This document shows, piece after piece, positions 20,387 to 29,360 of a stretch of DNA of 64,000 bases. The stretch is taken from NCBI RefSeq assembly GCF_006937785.1, contig NZ_SJEE01000022.1, positions 1 through 64,000 on the forward strand. Direction: 5' to 3'. The DNA is from Pseudanabaena sp. UWO311 (GTDB lineage: Bacteria > Cyanobacteriota > Cyanobacteriia > Pseudanabaenales > Pseudanabaenaceae). The notes under the pieces were generated by a model. The model was given only the letters and a program-made list of their open reading frames with translations, was not told the origin of the DNA and ran no database searches. A program made the position numbers and the translations under genes. The stretch's first letter is position 1. Each line of letters starts with the position of its first letter.

Positions 20387-20405
20387 GATGACGCTTCGCG
20401 TCATC
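20387..20405. repeat. short hairpin GATGACGC-TTC-GCGTCATC
   Basis: Eight-bp perfect stem closing on the GCTTCGC apex, in the divergent region upstream of dnaX. The same stem occurs at 28173-28198. Confidence 0.65.
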
Positions 20406-20418
20406 CCAGATTCAATCT

Positions 20419-20619
20419 ATGGCTCTGTCGATGTTTGATGGATTAGCGAAGTATCCGATGACTTTAAAGGCAAAGGATCGTCCTGTTAATTCGATCCTAG
20501 TGGAGTCGCAAGGCAAAATCATTGAATCTAATGTTACCGATCGAGATGCAGCCAATATCAGTAGGGCTGTCGCCATGTTGAATGCACAGCAAACCAAACC
20601 TCTTGAAAATCAGAAATAA
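20419..20619 (+). CDS. small hypothetical protein upstream of topA
   Basis: 66 residues from ATG 20419, co-directional with and 37 bp before topA. The sequence (AKYPMTLKAKDRPVNSILV..., then RDAANISRAVAMLNAQQ) has ordinary protein composition, but no domain was recognised and no clear ribosome-binding site precedes it. The reverse strand also has short open frames here, so it may be an uncoded leader of topA. Confidence 0.4.
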   Translation: MALSMFDGLAKYPMTLKAKDRPVNSILVESQGKIIESNVTDRDAANISRAVAMLNAQQTKPLENQK

Positions 20620-20656
20620 GTCCGTTTGGCGATAAAGTTTACACAGGTATAAAAAT

Positions 20657-22927
20657 ATGAAAAAGCTATTACTCGTTGAATCTCCATCCAAATGCAAAAC
20701 CATCCAAGCCATCCTTGGCAGTGAATGGCAAGTGGAAGCTTCTTTTGGTCACTTTACGGAACTGGCTAAAGATGGTGAAGATAGTTTGGGCTTTACCATG
20801 CACAAAGATACCAACAAAATTGAATGCCGTTATCAATTGACGGAAGGTAAGGGTCAACAGGTAGTCACCAAATTACGGGCGGCGGTGAAGAATGCTTCAG
20901 AAGTGGTGCTGGCTACCGATGGCGATCGCGAGGGTGAGGGGATTGCATGGCATTTACAACAGCAACTCCATCTTCGTAATCCTAAACGGGCTGTTTATAA
21001 CCAGATTACGCCTACGGCAGTTAAAGCGGCGATCGCCAATGCTCATCAGTTAGATTTGAACTTGATTTCCGCGCAACGTGCTAGACAATGCTTGGACAGG
21101 TTGATTGGGTTTAAGGTTTCACCACTTGTGCGTCGTACTAGCGGCGGTAGCTCGGCTGGGCGGGTGCAGTCGGTGGCTTTGCATATCGTCTGTCAGAGGG
21201 AACGCGAGATTAATACCTTTGTGCCGATTACTTACTGGTCGGTATGGACAGAATATGCTGAAGGGTTCACAGCTTTCTATGCGGGTAGCAGTGAGATTGA
21301 GCCTGTGCTTGACGATAACGATGTCACCGATGATGCGGCGGAAGTGAATGCGGAATCTACGGTTGAGTCAAAACGGGTTTTGTCGGAAGCGGAAGCTACC
21401 AGAATTATTCAAGTAGCCCGTAATCATCCCCATGTTGTTCGCGAAGCTTCGGGTGTCACTGCTCAAAAATCCCCGTTGCCGCCTTTTATTACCAGTTCAC
21501 TCCAGCAAGCTGCCTCGGTAAGATTAGGGCTATCGCCTGAAGAGACGATGAAGGTGGCTCAAGAGTTGTTTGAGGGTGTCGATTTGCCCCAAGGTCGCAA
21601 GGGTTTGATTACCTATCACCGCACTGATAGCACTAGTCTCGCTCCTGAGTTTTGTGCGGAGGTGAAGGAATGGCTATCAAAACACGATCCTGATAATGTG
21701 CCCAAGAAAACTACTCGTCATCGCGAACAGGCGAATGCTCAATCCGCCCATGAAGCGATTCGTCCTACCTATTTGAGTATTACGCCGAAAACGGTGAGAG
21801 ACCATCTCAGTGCGAAACAACATCAACTGTATGAGTTAATCTGGCGCAGAGCCGTGGCTTCTCAATGTGCGAATGCTTTGATTCAGAAAAGTCGGGTGAT
21901 TATTCAGGCAGGTTCGACGCTTTGGCAGACTAGGGGTAGTATTCTCACCTTTGCGGGTTATACGCGCTATTGGAATGATTTGAGTAAGGATAAACATATT
22001 CCTGCGTTAACGAGCGGTCAGACCTTGGCTTTGGCAAATGCGGGGTTTACGCAGAAACAAACTCAACCTCCTGCTAGGTATAGCGAGGCAAAGTTGGTAC
22101 AGGTGCTAGAGCGTCAGGGTGTGGGTAGACCGAGTACGTTTGCAGCGATCGTCAAGACGCTTAAGGATAGAACCTATGTGTTACTCAAGGGTAAGGTTCT
22201 CGAACCTACGGCTTTGGGAATGTCTACGGATGATGTGTTGCATAAAACTTTTCCCGATTTGCTCAGAGCCGATTTCACCGCAGGGATGGAGACGACTTTG
22301 GATGAAATCTCGGTGGGTAAGTTGGAATGGCAAAGCTATTTGATTGGTTGGCATCAGTCCTATTTTCAGCCAATGTTGGCGCGGGCTTATACAAATCTCG
22401 GTGCGGATTTACAGCCAAGCGATCGTAAAAATGAGCTTTCGGATGTGGCTTGTCCTACTTGTAACCATCCGCTCAGTAAGATTCCTTCTAAGAAGGTGAG
22501 TGGTGGGCATTTTCTCAAGTGCGAGCATGGCTGTGAGAATCTGGTCATGTTTTGGAGCGATCGCCGTAATCAGTGGGAGATTCCTCAACCGAAGGGCGAG
22601 AATGCAGTGACGGCGGAGGTTACTAGTTTTGCTTGTCCAGTCTGTGGTAAGCCTTTGGCTAAGTTTCCCTATACTAAGGAAGGTGTGAATAAGGTGATGT
22701 TGAAGTGTGCGGATGTTCAGGCGCGTCAACGCAAGGATCATGCGGATGTGGTCTTTTTCTGGTCTTCTCAGGAGAAGTGGTGGTCGAAGAAGTTTGGCGA
22801 TCTTGATGAGGCGGCTAAGCCGAATTTGGGTAAGGTTGCTACTGGGAAAGAAAAGAAAGCTGCTCAGGGGAAGCCAAAGCGATCTAGTAAAGTGGCTAAG
22901 CCTAGTCCTAAAAAGCGAGACGCTTGA
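20657..22927 (+). CDS. topA: type IA DNA topoisomerase
   Basis: 756 residues; relaxes negative supercoils by single-strand passage. TOPRIM domain at the N-terminus with LLLVESPSK (Glu9) and DGDREGEG near residue 90, and the active-site tyrosine in ITYHRTDS at about Tyr320. The C-terminus has a complete four-cysteine zinc ribbon (CPTCNHPL...LKCEHGCENL) and a second one that keeps CPVCGKPL but has only one further Cys (LKCADVQ). It ends in a Lys/Pro-rich basic tail. At 756 residues it is shorter than the main cyanobacterial TopA I recall (~880), so it could be a second type IA enzyme. Confidence 0.9.
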   Translation: MKKLLLVESPSKCKTIQAILGSEWQVEASFGHFTELAKDGEDSLGFTMHKDTNKIECRYQLTEGKGQQVVTKLRAAVKNASEVVLATDGDREGEGIAWHLQQQLHLRNPKRAVYNQITPTAVKAAIANAHQLDLNLISAQRARQCLDRLIGFKVSPLVRRTSGGSSAGRVQSVALHIVCQREREINTFVPITYWSVWTEYAEGFTAFYAGSSEIEPVLDDNDVTDDAAEVNAESTVESKRVLSEAEATRIIQVARNHPHVVREASGVTAQKSPLPPFITSSLQQAASVRLGLSPEETMKVAQELFEGVDLPQGRKGLITYHRTDSTSLAPEFCAEVKEWLSKHDPDNVPKKTTRHREQANAQSAHEAIRPTYLSITPKTVRDHLSAKQHQLYELIWRRAVASQCANALIQKSRVIIQAGSTLWQTRGSILTFAGYTRYWNDLSKDKHIPALTSGQTLALANAGFTQKQTQPPARYSEAKLVQVLERQGVGRPSTFAAIVKTLKDRTYVLLKGKVLEPTALGMSTDDVLHKTFPDLLRADFTAGMETTLDEISVGKLEWQSYLIGWHQSYFQPMLARAYTNLGADLQPSDRKNELSDVACPTCNHPLSKIPSKKVSGGHFLKCEHGCENLVMFWSDRRNQWEIPQPKGENAVTAEVTSFACPVCGKPLAKFPYTKEGVNKVMLKCADVQARQRKDHADVVFFWSSQEKWWSKKFGDLDEAAKPNLGKVATGKEKKAAQGKPKRSSKVAKPSPKKRDA

Positions 22928-22933
22928 ATAGAG

Positions 22934-23194
22934 CTATTCGTAATGACTCCACATCCGATAGATTTTGATCAATTTTTCTGATTCAAAGATTTCGTAAACT
23001 ATCCGATGCTGTTTGTTGATGCGGCGACTGATTAGCCCTTTCATGTCTCCTTTTAAAAATTCATAATCTGGCGGATATTGTAATGGGTCTTCTTCAATAA
23101 TCTTGATTAGTTGCAGAACTTTGGGTTTCAATCCACTGGAAGCAAGCTTTTTGGCATCTTTTTGAGCTTGCGTCATGAAAATTATTTTGTACAT
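22934..23194 (-). CDS. Txe/YoeB-family mRNA interferase toxin
   Basis: 86 residues from ATG 23194. The block LKGDMKGLISRRINKQHRIVYE and the C-terminal RMWSHYE closely follow YoeB/Txe ribonucleases, which cut mRNA on the ribosome, with the Arg, His and terminal Tyr expected for activity. The ATG overlaps the antitoxin stop as TAATG, the classic coupled arrangement, with the antitoxin first. A TTG start six bases upstream is less likely. Six bp from the convergent topA stop. Confidence 0.85.
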   Translation of the reverse strand: MYKIIFMTQAQKDAKKLASSGLKPKVLQLIKIIEEDPLQYPPDYEFLKGDMKGLISRRINKQHRIVYEIFESEKLIKIYRMWSHYE

Positions 23195-23412
23195 TACCAA
23201 TCCAGTTTATCTAGAGTTACGCCTTGTTCAATGGGTTCAGCACGGGCTATCTTGATACTTTGAACCATTCCTTCAATTCCTCTAAGATATTCATCATCGC
23301 TGACATAATCGGATTGGTCTAAAATTTTAATTTCGTCTTTAGAGAAGCGATCAAGTAACCATAGAAATTTGTCGCTAACGCTATCATCAATTTGTAGGGT
23401 GATTGTCCGCAT
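23194..23412 (-). CDS. cognate antitoxin of YoeB-like toxin
   Basis: 72 residues, MRTITLQIDDSVSDKFLWLL..., an N-terminal beta-strand/helix followed by an acidic helical tail (YVSDDEYLRG...). It is probably a ribbon-helix-helix or Phd-like antitoxin; I cannot assign the exact family. Directly upstream of and coupled to the toxin (TAATG overlap). Such antitoxins usually repress their own promoter, which would lie in 23413-23567, shared with the divergent ParD-like gene. Confidence 0.75.
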   Translation of the reverse strand: MRTITLQIDDSVSDKFLWLLDRFSKDEIKILDQSDYVSDDEYLRGIEGMVQSIKIARAEPIEQGVTLDKLDW

Positions 23413-23567
23413 AAGTTAACTCCTAATTTCTGTGTATAAATCACTTTCACATTGAGGTTTATACTTTGATATCTTATCATCTCTACCCTGAATCGCGATC
23501 GCTGTTTGACAAAAGTTGGCAATATTTGCCATAATTGAATAGTCAGAAATATACATAACTACTAGCT

Positions 23568-23819
23568 ATGACTACAGTAAATATCTCTGTTCCTGATTCT
23601 ATGAAGACTTTTATAGATGAACAGGTTGCTAAGGGTGGCTACAGTACTACGAGTGAATATATTCGGCAGTTGCTGCGTCAAGAGGCGGAGAGGGTTGCTC
23701 AAGCGCGTTTGGAAACTTTGCTGTTAGAGGGTTTGGATAGTGGTGAGGCGATCGAGATTAATGATGATTGGTGGCAACAAAAACGAATTCAACTTCTAGA
23801 GAGACTTCGCAAAAAGTAA
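23568..23819 (+). CDS. ParD-like ribbon-helix-helix antitoxin without adjacent toxin
   Basis: 83 residues. MTTVNISVPDSMKTFIDEQV and GGYSTTSEYIRQLLRQE are the ParD/CC2985-type DNA-binding region; the tail INDDWWQQKR is the toxin-binding part. A ParE/RelE gene normally follows within a few bases, but the next gene here is a DUF433 protein and no ParE-like frame is visible. So it is either an orphan that survived toxin loss or acts with a distant toxin. Confidence 0.8.
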   Translation: MTTVNISVPDSMKTFIDEQVAKGGYSTTSEYIRQLLRQEAERVAQARLETLLLEGLDSGEAIEINDDWWQQKRIQLLERLRKK

Positions 23820-23876
23820 TCAGAAGTTTGGTTATGTATGATGGTTGTGATAAGTCAAGTTAAATTCTTAGAAAAT

Positions 23877-24122
23877 ATGAAAGAACAAAATTTGTTAAAT
23901 CGGATCTCTTCTAGTCCTAGAGTGATGGTGGGAAAGCCTGTCATTAGAGGGACACGGTTATCTGTTGAGTACATTCTAAATCTGCTGGCTCATGGTGCAA
24001 CTGTGACGGAGATTTTGGATGAGTATGAAGGTTTGGTTGAGGCGGATATTAGGGCTTGTTTGCTGTTTGCATCTCGTGCGTTGGAAAGTGCAAGTTTTAT
24101 GCCTTTGGCGGAGATTGCTTAG
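23877..24122 (+). CDS. DUF433-family antitoxin-like protein
   Basis: 81 residues from ATG 23877 (in-frame ATG 23838 would add 13). RISSSPRVMVGKPVIRGTRLSVEYILNLLAHG is followed by EILDEYEGLVEADIRACLLFA, the DUF433 winged-helix family, usually paired with a DUF5615 PIN-like partner. No such partner follows. The gene probably shares a transcript with the ParD-like gene 57 bp upstream. Confidence 0.8.
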   Translation: MKEQNLLNRISSSPRVMVGKPVIRGTRLSVEYILNLLAHGATVTEILDEYEGLVEADIRACLLFASRALESASFMPLAEIA

Positions 24123-24186
24123 GTGCGGTTTTTGACGGTTATACTGTATTTAATCAATCAAAATTTAGTGTTGTCTACGAGGCAAT

Positions 24187-24564
24187 ATGTCTGAGTCGAT
24201 CGCTTTAGAACGTCCCGAACCTTTGGCAAAAAAAGTTAGGGAAATTGCTGCGCTCAATCGTCAGGGGATTGAAGAAATGCTGATTGAATGGATCGATCGC
24301 ACAATTAATGATATTCCCATAGAGGCACTGCCTGATGAACAGGTTCTGGCTCTTTGTAATTTGCAAATGGGTGGACAGCAGCAAAGGCTTTTTAGTGATT
24401 TACAAGCTCGAAATAGTGAAGGATTGCTTAATGCACAGGAAGTTAAAAAGCTGAATGAGTTAATGCAGGTTTATCGTCATGGTTCAGTGCGGAAAGCTAA
24501 GGCAATGCAGGTTGCGGTGATGCGTGGATTAATCCCTGCTTTGAATGCTGTCTGTTATTCATAG
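24187..24564 (+). CDS. hypothetical antitoxin-like protein
   Basis: 125 residues, largely helical. The C-terminal pattern (LLNAQEVKKLNELMQVYRHGSVRKAKAMQVAVMRG) resembles cyanobacterial proteins that precede HNH endonucleases in two-gene units, as I recall them. No HNH gene follows; its end overlaps the convergent restriction-modification gene by 10 bp. The function is not established. Third member of the plus-strand antitoxin-like row. Confidence 0.6.
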   Translation: MSESIALERPEPLAKKVREIAALNRQGIEEMLIEWIDRTINDIPIEALPDEQVLALCNLQMGGQQQRLFSDLQARNSEGLLNAQEVKKLNELMQVYRHGSVRKAKAMQVAVMRGLIPALNAVCYS

Positions 24565-27020
24565 GGACCAAGAAACCTTTCTCCGTTGAAATGAATCATA
24601 TGGTCTGGCTGATCAGCTACCCAAACTTCCGTTTCCCAAGAAATTTCGGCTAGATATTTTGTCATTTCTTTTCGGCTTGGGAATGCGGTAACAAAAACTA
24701 ATCCAGCTCGGCTGGAATGAAAAATTTGCTTTAATTCATTGCGACGCTTTAGATTAACAGCACCGTGACTAGTTACAGCTTCTATTAATACAAGCCAGCC
24801 CTTATCTTCATAATGCACTACCAAGTCTGGTATTTTACCGTGGGGATCGAGTTCGATACCAAGTTCTTTAAATCTTTGAGTCGCATTAACAATAAATTTC
24901 TCTCCCGCATCACCAACGTATAAAACGATTCCTTTCGGTGTAAATCTAGGACAGAACTCTTCTAAGATGTCTTTTATTAATAAATTTTGTCCGCCTGCCG
25001 AAAGCTGAATTGAGCTACCATCAGGTAATGTAACTGGAATCATCGATATATTTCGTTCCTTATCCTGCAATATATTTCTGACTGAAATAGCATAATTCTG
25101 CCGAGATTCTTCCCACTGCTCAGAACCATACGATTGTAAAAGATAAAGAGCTTGTGGATGAAGTTGATAACACCACTTAGGACTATTAATTGGTCTATCT
25201 GGACGATCTGGATTCTCTATTACTAGTCCCATTTGTACAAATTGATGCATCGTTTGTCTTCTTACTGTTTCTCTTGTATTAGGTGCATATTGTTTACCGT
25301 AGTAATCACGAAACCAATCCATCATTTCGGTAATTCTGCGGCTTGGGGCTGTCGCTTGACTCCAAAGATGATCGGGACGAATATTTGCCAATGCCAGCAA
25401 GCAAAGCGCTGAGCGTTCATTTTGCTGTTCTTTAGGTGCAGAGATATTTTTGAGAATAGCAAGAGCTTCTTCAATGCGCTGACTAGCTTGGATTGCGTTA
25501 GTTACTTCGCTCATAATTGACAGAGTTTTATGGACAAGATTATCGAGAGATTTTTGATCGAGTATGGAGTCATCAATTTGACTCCCTAAAGACATCAAAG
25601 TATTTTTACAAGGATATTTCATTCTACGCAAATCTGTGGCGTTGATTTGTGTATGACCACTAAATTGACGAAAATAATTGTCAAATAATGTTGAATTGAG
25701 AAAAGCTGTTAAACCTCTTGCGAGATCAGGGTGCAAGCTTTTCCCTTTAGCATGAAAGTAGTTAAGATGGTTTTCTATACCCAATAACGGTTCATCCATA
25801 GGAGGACAAACCGCAGCCGTAACGCGACGTTTTTCTTCTTTTGCTGAAAATCGCTTGGTCATAACGTACCACCCTTTGGGGATTAACCATTGCTGGGTTG
25901 CAGAATTATGTTCGATTGCGATCGCTTTACGCGGGTTTTTTGGAGGGAAGTCAACCATACCTGCTTTGATTGATTCTGGATAGAGAAGAGGAATATTTTT
26001 ATTATCTAAGTAACTTCTTAAATGAGCCTTGAGCCGAAAATCAACAATTGGACCAGTTGATATATCTAAACCAAGTTCGTTTAAAGTACAGGGCATTTTA
26101 TGCATTTGTATTCTTAATGCATCTTCTAGAGAGTTAGTGATAATGTGAATAAATTGTTCACGATCATTCATATCAATTACTTGATCGTAGGGAGCTTTTC
26201 TTATTTCTGAAAATTCATCTAAAGTATTTCCAGTATGATTAGTAACTTCTATAAAATTAGGTTTAAGTTTTGTTTTGACAGCCTGAAAAACAATATTTTC
26301 TTGCAATACATCATCATCGATAAAAGCAGTTGAACGACTCTTGAAAATATGGATTTTGTGAATCCCCATATCTTGTAAAATCGCTTTACGAAAAGGACGA
26401 AAATACATCCCATTACAAAAACTTCTTGGGGTAATAGCAACCATCTCTCCATCTTCTGCAAGTTGCAACATCGCAATCCAGACAAAAGCACTGTAAAGAT
26501 TAACCGTATCAATGCCAAGATTTAAGAGAGCTTTTTTTTCAGATGATTGACTGTTAATTTTTTTGTAAGGTGGATTTAGAATTGCATGACTAAATAAGCT
26601 TTTAAATTTAGTCAGAAGTGGTGAATTTATTTGAGCAGAATCTTCTATAAAGTTCTTTTCATATAAGCAATAACCAGACTTAATTCCTTTATGCTCTAAA
26701 GCAACACAGCATTCGATCAATTGCTGTTTTAAAGTTGGGATAAAACTTGGCTCAATCTCATAGGCAGTTATAAAACAACTTTCTATTGGATTAGTAGTAA
26801 CTAACAATTGCTCTACAAAAGCTGCGCATAATGCTCCAACACCTGCTCCTGCATCAAGCAAACTGATATGTCCTGAAAGATTATTAAATTGTCTTGCCAT
26901 AAAACGAGCAATTGGAGCAGGTGTTAAAAACTGTCCCAATTGGCTACGGTTCTGTATGTTTATCTTTGAGGATAAATGAATTCTATTTATATCAGTAGAG
27001 TCAGTAAGGAAATACATCAT
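24555..27020 (-). CDS. single-chain restriction-modification enzyme: N6-adenine methylase fused to BsuBI/PstI-type endonuclease
   Basis: 821 residues. The N-terminal half is an Eco57I/N6-adenine methyltransferase: QLGQFLTPAPIARFMA, AdoMet motif I LLDAGAGVGALC near residues 54-65, catalytic NPPY near 148-151, and a target-recognition-like region to about 440. The C-terminal ~300 residues are BsuBI/PstI-endonuclease-like: VLYVGDAGEKF, a PD-(D/E)XK core with PDLVV near 730 and IEAVTSHG near 745, then FVTAFPSRKEMTKY and ending IHFNGERFLGPYE. Methylase and nuclease are separate proteins in the PstI and BsuBI systems; here one chain carries both. The specificity may be CTGCAG, by analogy. It starts at ATG 27020. 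Confidence 0.88.
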   Translation of the reverse strand: MMYFLTDSTDINRIHLSSKINIQNRSQLGQFLTPAPIARFMARQFNNLSGHISLLDAGAGVGALCAAFVEQLLVTTNPIESCFITAYEIEPSFIPTLKQQLIECCVALEHKGIKSGYCLYEKNFIEDSAQINSPLLTKFKSLFSHAILNPPYKKINSQSSEKKALLNLGIDTVNLYSAFVWIAMLQLAEDGEMVAITPRSFCNGMYFRPFRKAILQDMGIHKIHIFKSRSTAFIDDDVLQENIVFQAVKTKLKPNFIEVTNHTGNTLDEFSEIRKAPYDQVIDMNDREQFIHIITNSLEDALRIQMHKMPCTLNELGLDISTGPIVDFRLKAHLRSYLDNKNIPLLYPESIKAGMVDFPPKNPRKAIAIEHNSATQQWLIPKGWYVMTKRFSAKEEKRRVTAAVCPPMDEPLLGIENHLNYFHAKGKSLHPDLARGLTAFLNSTLFDNYFRQFSGHTQINATDLRRMKYPCKNTLMSLGSQIDDSILDQKSLDNLVHKTLSIMSEVTNAIQASQRIEEALAILKNISAPKEQQNERSALCLLALANIRPDHLWSQATAPSRRITEMMDWFRDYYGKQYAPNTRETVRRQTMHQFVQMGLVIENPDRPDRPINSPKWCYQLHPQALYLLQSYGSEQWEESRQNYAISVRNILQDKERNISMIPVTLPDGSSIQLSAGGQNLLIKDILEEFCPRFTPKGIVLYVGDAGEKFIVNATQRFKELGIELDPHGKIPDLVVHYEDKGWLVLIEAVTSHGAVNLKRRNELKQIFHSSRAGLVFVTAFPSRKEMTKYLAEISWETEVWVADQPDHMIHFNGERFLGPYE

Positions 27021-27240
27021 TTAGTCAATTTATTTGATTACTATGTCCTAATCACTTTGCCTATAGCTATAGTACAACTTAATGCAGCACTCATAAAAAT
27101 CCTAGATATATCTAAGGGTATTTTCGCTCTGTCAAAGCTTAATCTTGTGCGATCGCCTATAACAACCTTGCTACAATAAGCATGACCCACAATCTTCAAA
27201 TCCTAGCCAATGAAATTACCCTATTGATTAGAAAACAACT

Positions 27241-27483
27241 ATGAACGAAATCCAAGAATATGATCTTGTTGCTTTAACAGAAGAGGCGATCGCTACTCAT
27301 AAAGTCACTCATCAGCAAATTCTACTGCGACGAGGACAAATGGGAACAGTTTTAATGTCCTTTGATAACAAAGCATTCCTAATCGACTTTACCGATAAAA
27401 AAGGCAATACCTTCGCTATGGAAACAATCGAACCTGTCAAGCTATTACGCCTCATCAATGAACCTGAATTAGTCTATTCATGA
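27241..27483 (+). CDS. DUF4926 small protein
   Basis: 80 residues: EYDLVALTEE, then LLRRGQMGTVLMSFDNKAFLIDF and FAMETIEPVKLLRL, the SH3-like DUF4926 pattern found beside toxin-antitoxin-like genes in cyanobacteria. The function is unknown. Its TGA overlaps the next ATG (ATGA), so it is translationally coupled to the Mfd-like fragment. The 220-bp gap before it, 27021-27240, holds only A+T-rich leader. Confidence 0.7.
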   Translation: MNEIQEYDLVALTEEAIATHKVTHQQILLRRGQMGTVLMSFDNKAFLIDFTDKKGNTFAMETIEPVKLLRLINEPELVYS

Positions 27484-28184
27484 CTATACCCATGACCCTC
27501 ACAGCAGTCCTAGAGAACATAGCCCGATCGCCTATAGCCACAAAAATAGGTGAGAAACTGACAACAGCTAAAAGCATATCCCTATCAGGACTATCACGCT
27601 TAGGCAAAGGACTGATTAGCACCCACCTATGTCAACAACAAACTAAACCATTACTCATCGTCACCGCCACCGTCGAAGAAGCAACCCGATGGGCATTACA
27701 ACTCCAGTCAATGTCATGGCGCGTTTATCTATATCAACCCCTTGATACATTTCCCTACGAATCCACCCAAATCGATTTAGAAACTGCTTGGACAAGGATT
27801 GAGATATTAGCGGAATTGCTTGCCAAACCACAACATAACCTAGCGATCGCTACCACCATTAACGCGCTCCAGCCCCATCTACCATCCCCTCAAGTCTTCC
27901 AAAAACATAGCATCTATCTCAATATCGGCGATTCGCAATCAGTTAAATTACTAGCTTCTGCTTTGGCAAGATTGGGATATGAAGAAGTCAAAGAAGTAAA
28001 AGAATCAAAACAATGGAACCGCAAAGGATTTAGTTTTGAAGTGTTTCCAGTTAATCGAAATCTTCCCATTCGCCTAAGCTGCAATCGCGGTACTGTCGAA
28101 AAAATCAGAGAGTTTGACCCCACTAATCCCAAAAGCTTCACTGACCTATCCAGCATTGCGATCGCCCCTGTCGATGACGCGTGA
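27480..28184 (+). pseudogene. mfd: N-terminal Mfd (transcription-repair coupling factor) fragment, 234 codons
   Basis: The whole frame corresponds to the first ~230 residues of a cyanobacterial Mfd (domains D1a-D2-D1b, UvrB-like, the UvrA-contacting region): ISLSGLSRLGKGLISTHL, LIVTATVEEATRWALQL, FPYESTQIDLE, LQPHLPSP, and RLSCNRGTVEKIREFDP. A complete Mfd has ~1100 further residues (RNAP-interaction and helicase domains); none follow. The frame is intact but ends abruptly at SIAIAPVDDA, the TGA being supplied by the hairpin at 28173-28198. It is either a truncated remnant or a retained stand-alone UvrA-binding module; the open frame and coupling to DUF4926 leave the second possible. Confidence 0.75.
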
Positions 28185-28198
28185 CGCGAAGCGTCATC
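28173..28198. repeat. hairpin at the end of the Mfd fragment
   Basis: GATGACGC (28173-28180) and TGACGC (28183-28188) both can pair with GCGTCATC (28191-28198) around the apex GCGAAGC. It shares its stem with 20387-20405 and provides the stop codon of the Mfd fragment. It may also end transcription of the convergent ketoacyl synthase gene. Confidence 0.65.
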
Positions 28199-28199
28199 T

Positions 28200-29360
28200 C
28201 TATAAATTTTGACCGAAAGCAACAATCGCATTTTGACCTCCAAAGCCAAAGCTGAAATTAAGCGCATATTGAAGATTAGGCGATTGCTCAGCTTGTCGAA
28301 GCATTTGTAAATCAAAAGCAGGAGTTTGCATTCCTAAAGTAGGAGGCAAAATACGATCGCGCAAAGCTAATAGACAAAATGCTGCCTCGATCATCCCTGT
28401 TGCACCCAGCGTATGCCCTGTGGCTCCTTTGGTTGTGCTCACTTTACTCTCAGGAAAAAGTCTTTGGATTAATTCTGCTTCACGGGCATCATTCATTTGC
28501 GTCCCCGTACCATGCACATTGATATAACCAATATCACCAGCACTAATTTCCGATCGCGTTAAACAATTTTTAATTGCGATCGCCGCCATTTTATTGTCAG
28601 GATTAGGACTAGTGGCGTGATAAGCATCATTAGTAATTCCCCAACCCAAAACTTTACCATAAATTTTACAACCTCTCTGCCTTGCAGATTCCAACGACTC
28701 TAGTACTAGCACGGCTGCTCCTTCCCCTAAAGCAAAACCTTCACGCTCCTGACTGAAGGGATACACACCTGATTTAGCTAATACATTGATTTTTTGAAAT
28801 CCTGCGATCGTGAGTGGTGTAATCGCCGCATCGGTTGCACCTGCGATCGCCATTTCACATTGACCTGAACGGATTAATTGACAAGCTTGAGCAATCGCCC
28901 AGTTAGCAGTTGCGCAGGCTGCCATCGGCGCGAATACAGGAGCTTGAGTTTGCAATAAATTAGCAATTTGTGCTGATAAATTCGCTGGCTGACATTGCCA
29001 CCATTTATTCTCAATTAAGATCTGGTCAGGTTTATCTAGAAGTAATTCTAATTCTCTTTGGTTACTACGACTAGAACCAATGACTACCCCGCATTTCAGT
29101 AATGGAATTTCTAGATTTGCATCAGCGATCGCTTCTAAAGTAGCTTTTTCTAATAAATCTTGCGATCGCGATGAATGAGAATTCTCTAAACAATTAATTC
29201 TGGCAACAGGAAGTTGTAATTGATGGTCAAACTTAATTCCTGATTTGTTCTCTAAAAGTTTTTGCCAAGTATTTTCACGACCCGATGCGATCGCTGTCAT
29301 CATGCCAATACCTGTCACAACAACTGTTGTTCTATCAGCTTCTCTATCCCAAGATTTCAT
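28200..29360 (-). CDS. beta-ketoacyl-ACP synthase (FabF/KAS II-like)
   Basis: 386 residues with the thiolase-fold Cys-His-His triad: Cys149 in APMAACATAN, His near 284 in NVHGTGTQMND, and His near 319 in GATGHTLGATG, plus the C-terminal NFSFGFGGQN. It condenses malonyl-ACP with an acyl chain. Shorter and more diverged than a housekeeping FabF (~415), so probably a secondary KAS for a special lipid or a decarboxylating subunit; no ACP or ketoreductase gene is nearby. ATG 29360 overlaps the Uma2 stop by 17 bp, and no strong ribosome-binding site is visible. Confidence 0.85.
   Translation of the reverse strand: MKSWDREADRTTVVVTGIGMMTAIASGRENTWQKLLENKSGIKFDHQLQLPVARINCLENSHSSRSQDLLEKATLEAIADANLEIPLLKCGVVIGSSRSNQRELELLLDKPDQILIENKWWQCQPANLSAQIANLLQTQAPVFAPMAACATANWAIAQACQLIRSGQCEMAIAGATDAAITPLTIAGFQKINVLAKSGVYPFSQEREGFALGEGAAVLVLESLESARQRGCKIYGKVLGWGITNDAYHATSPNPDNKMAAIAIKNCLTRSEISAGDIGYINVHGTGTQMNDAREAELIQRLFPESKVSTTKGATGHTLGATGMIEAAFCLLALRDRILPPTLGMQTPAFDLQMLRQAEQSPNLQYALNFSFGFGGQNAIVAFGQNL

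Noticed and set aside
20497-20712. Minus-strand frames opposite the small gene upstream of topA
   Set aside because: They overlap the topA start and have no family match or start signal.
26976-27179. Plus-strand 67-codon frame opposite the restriction-modification start
   Set aside because: It overlaps the start of a well-supported gene, and I see neither a ribosome-binding site nor a recognisable family.
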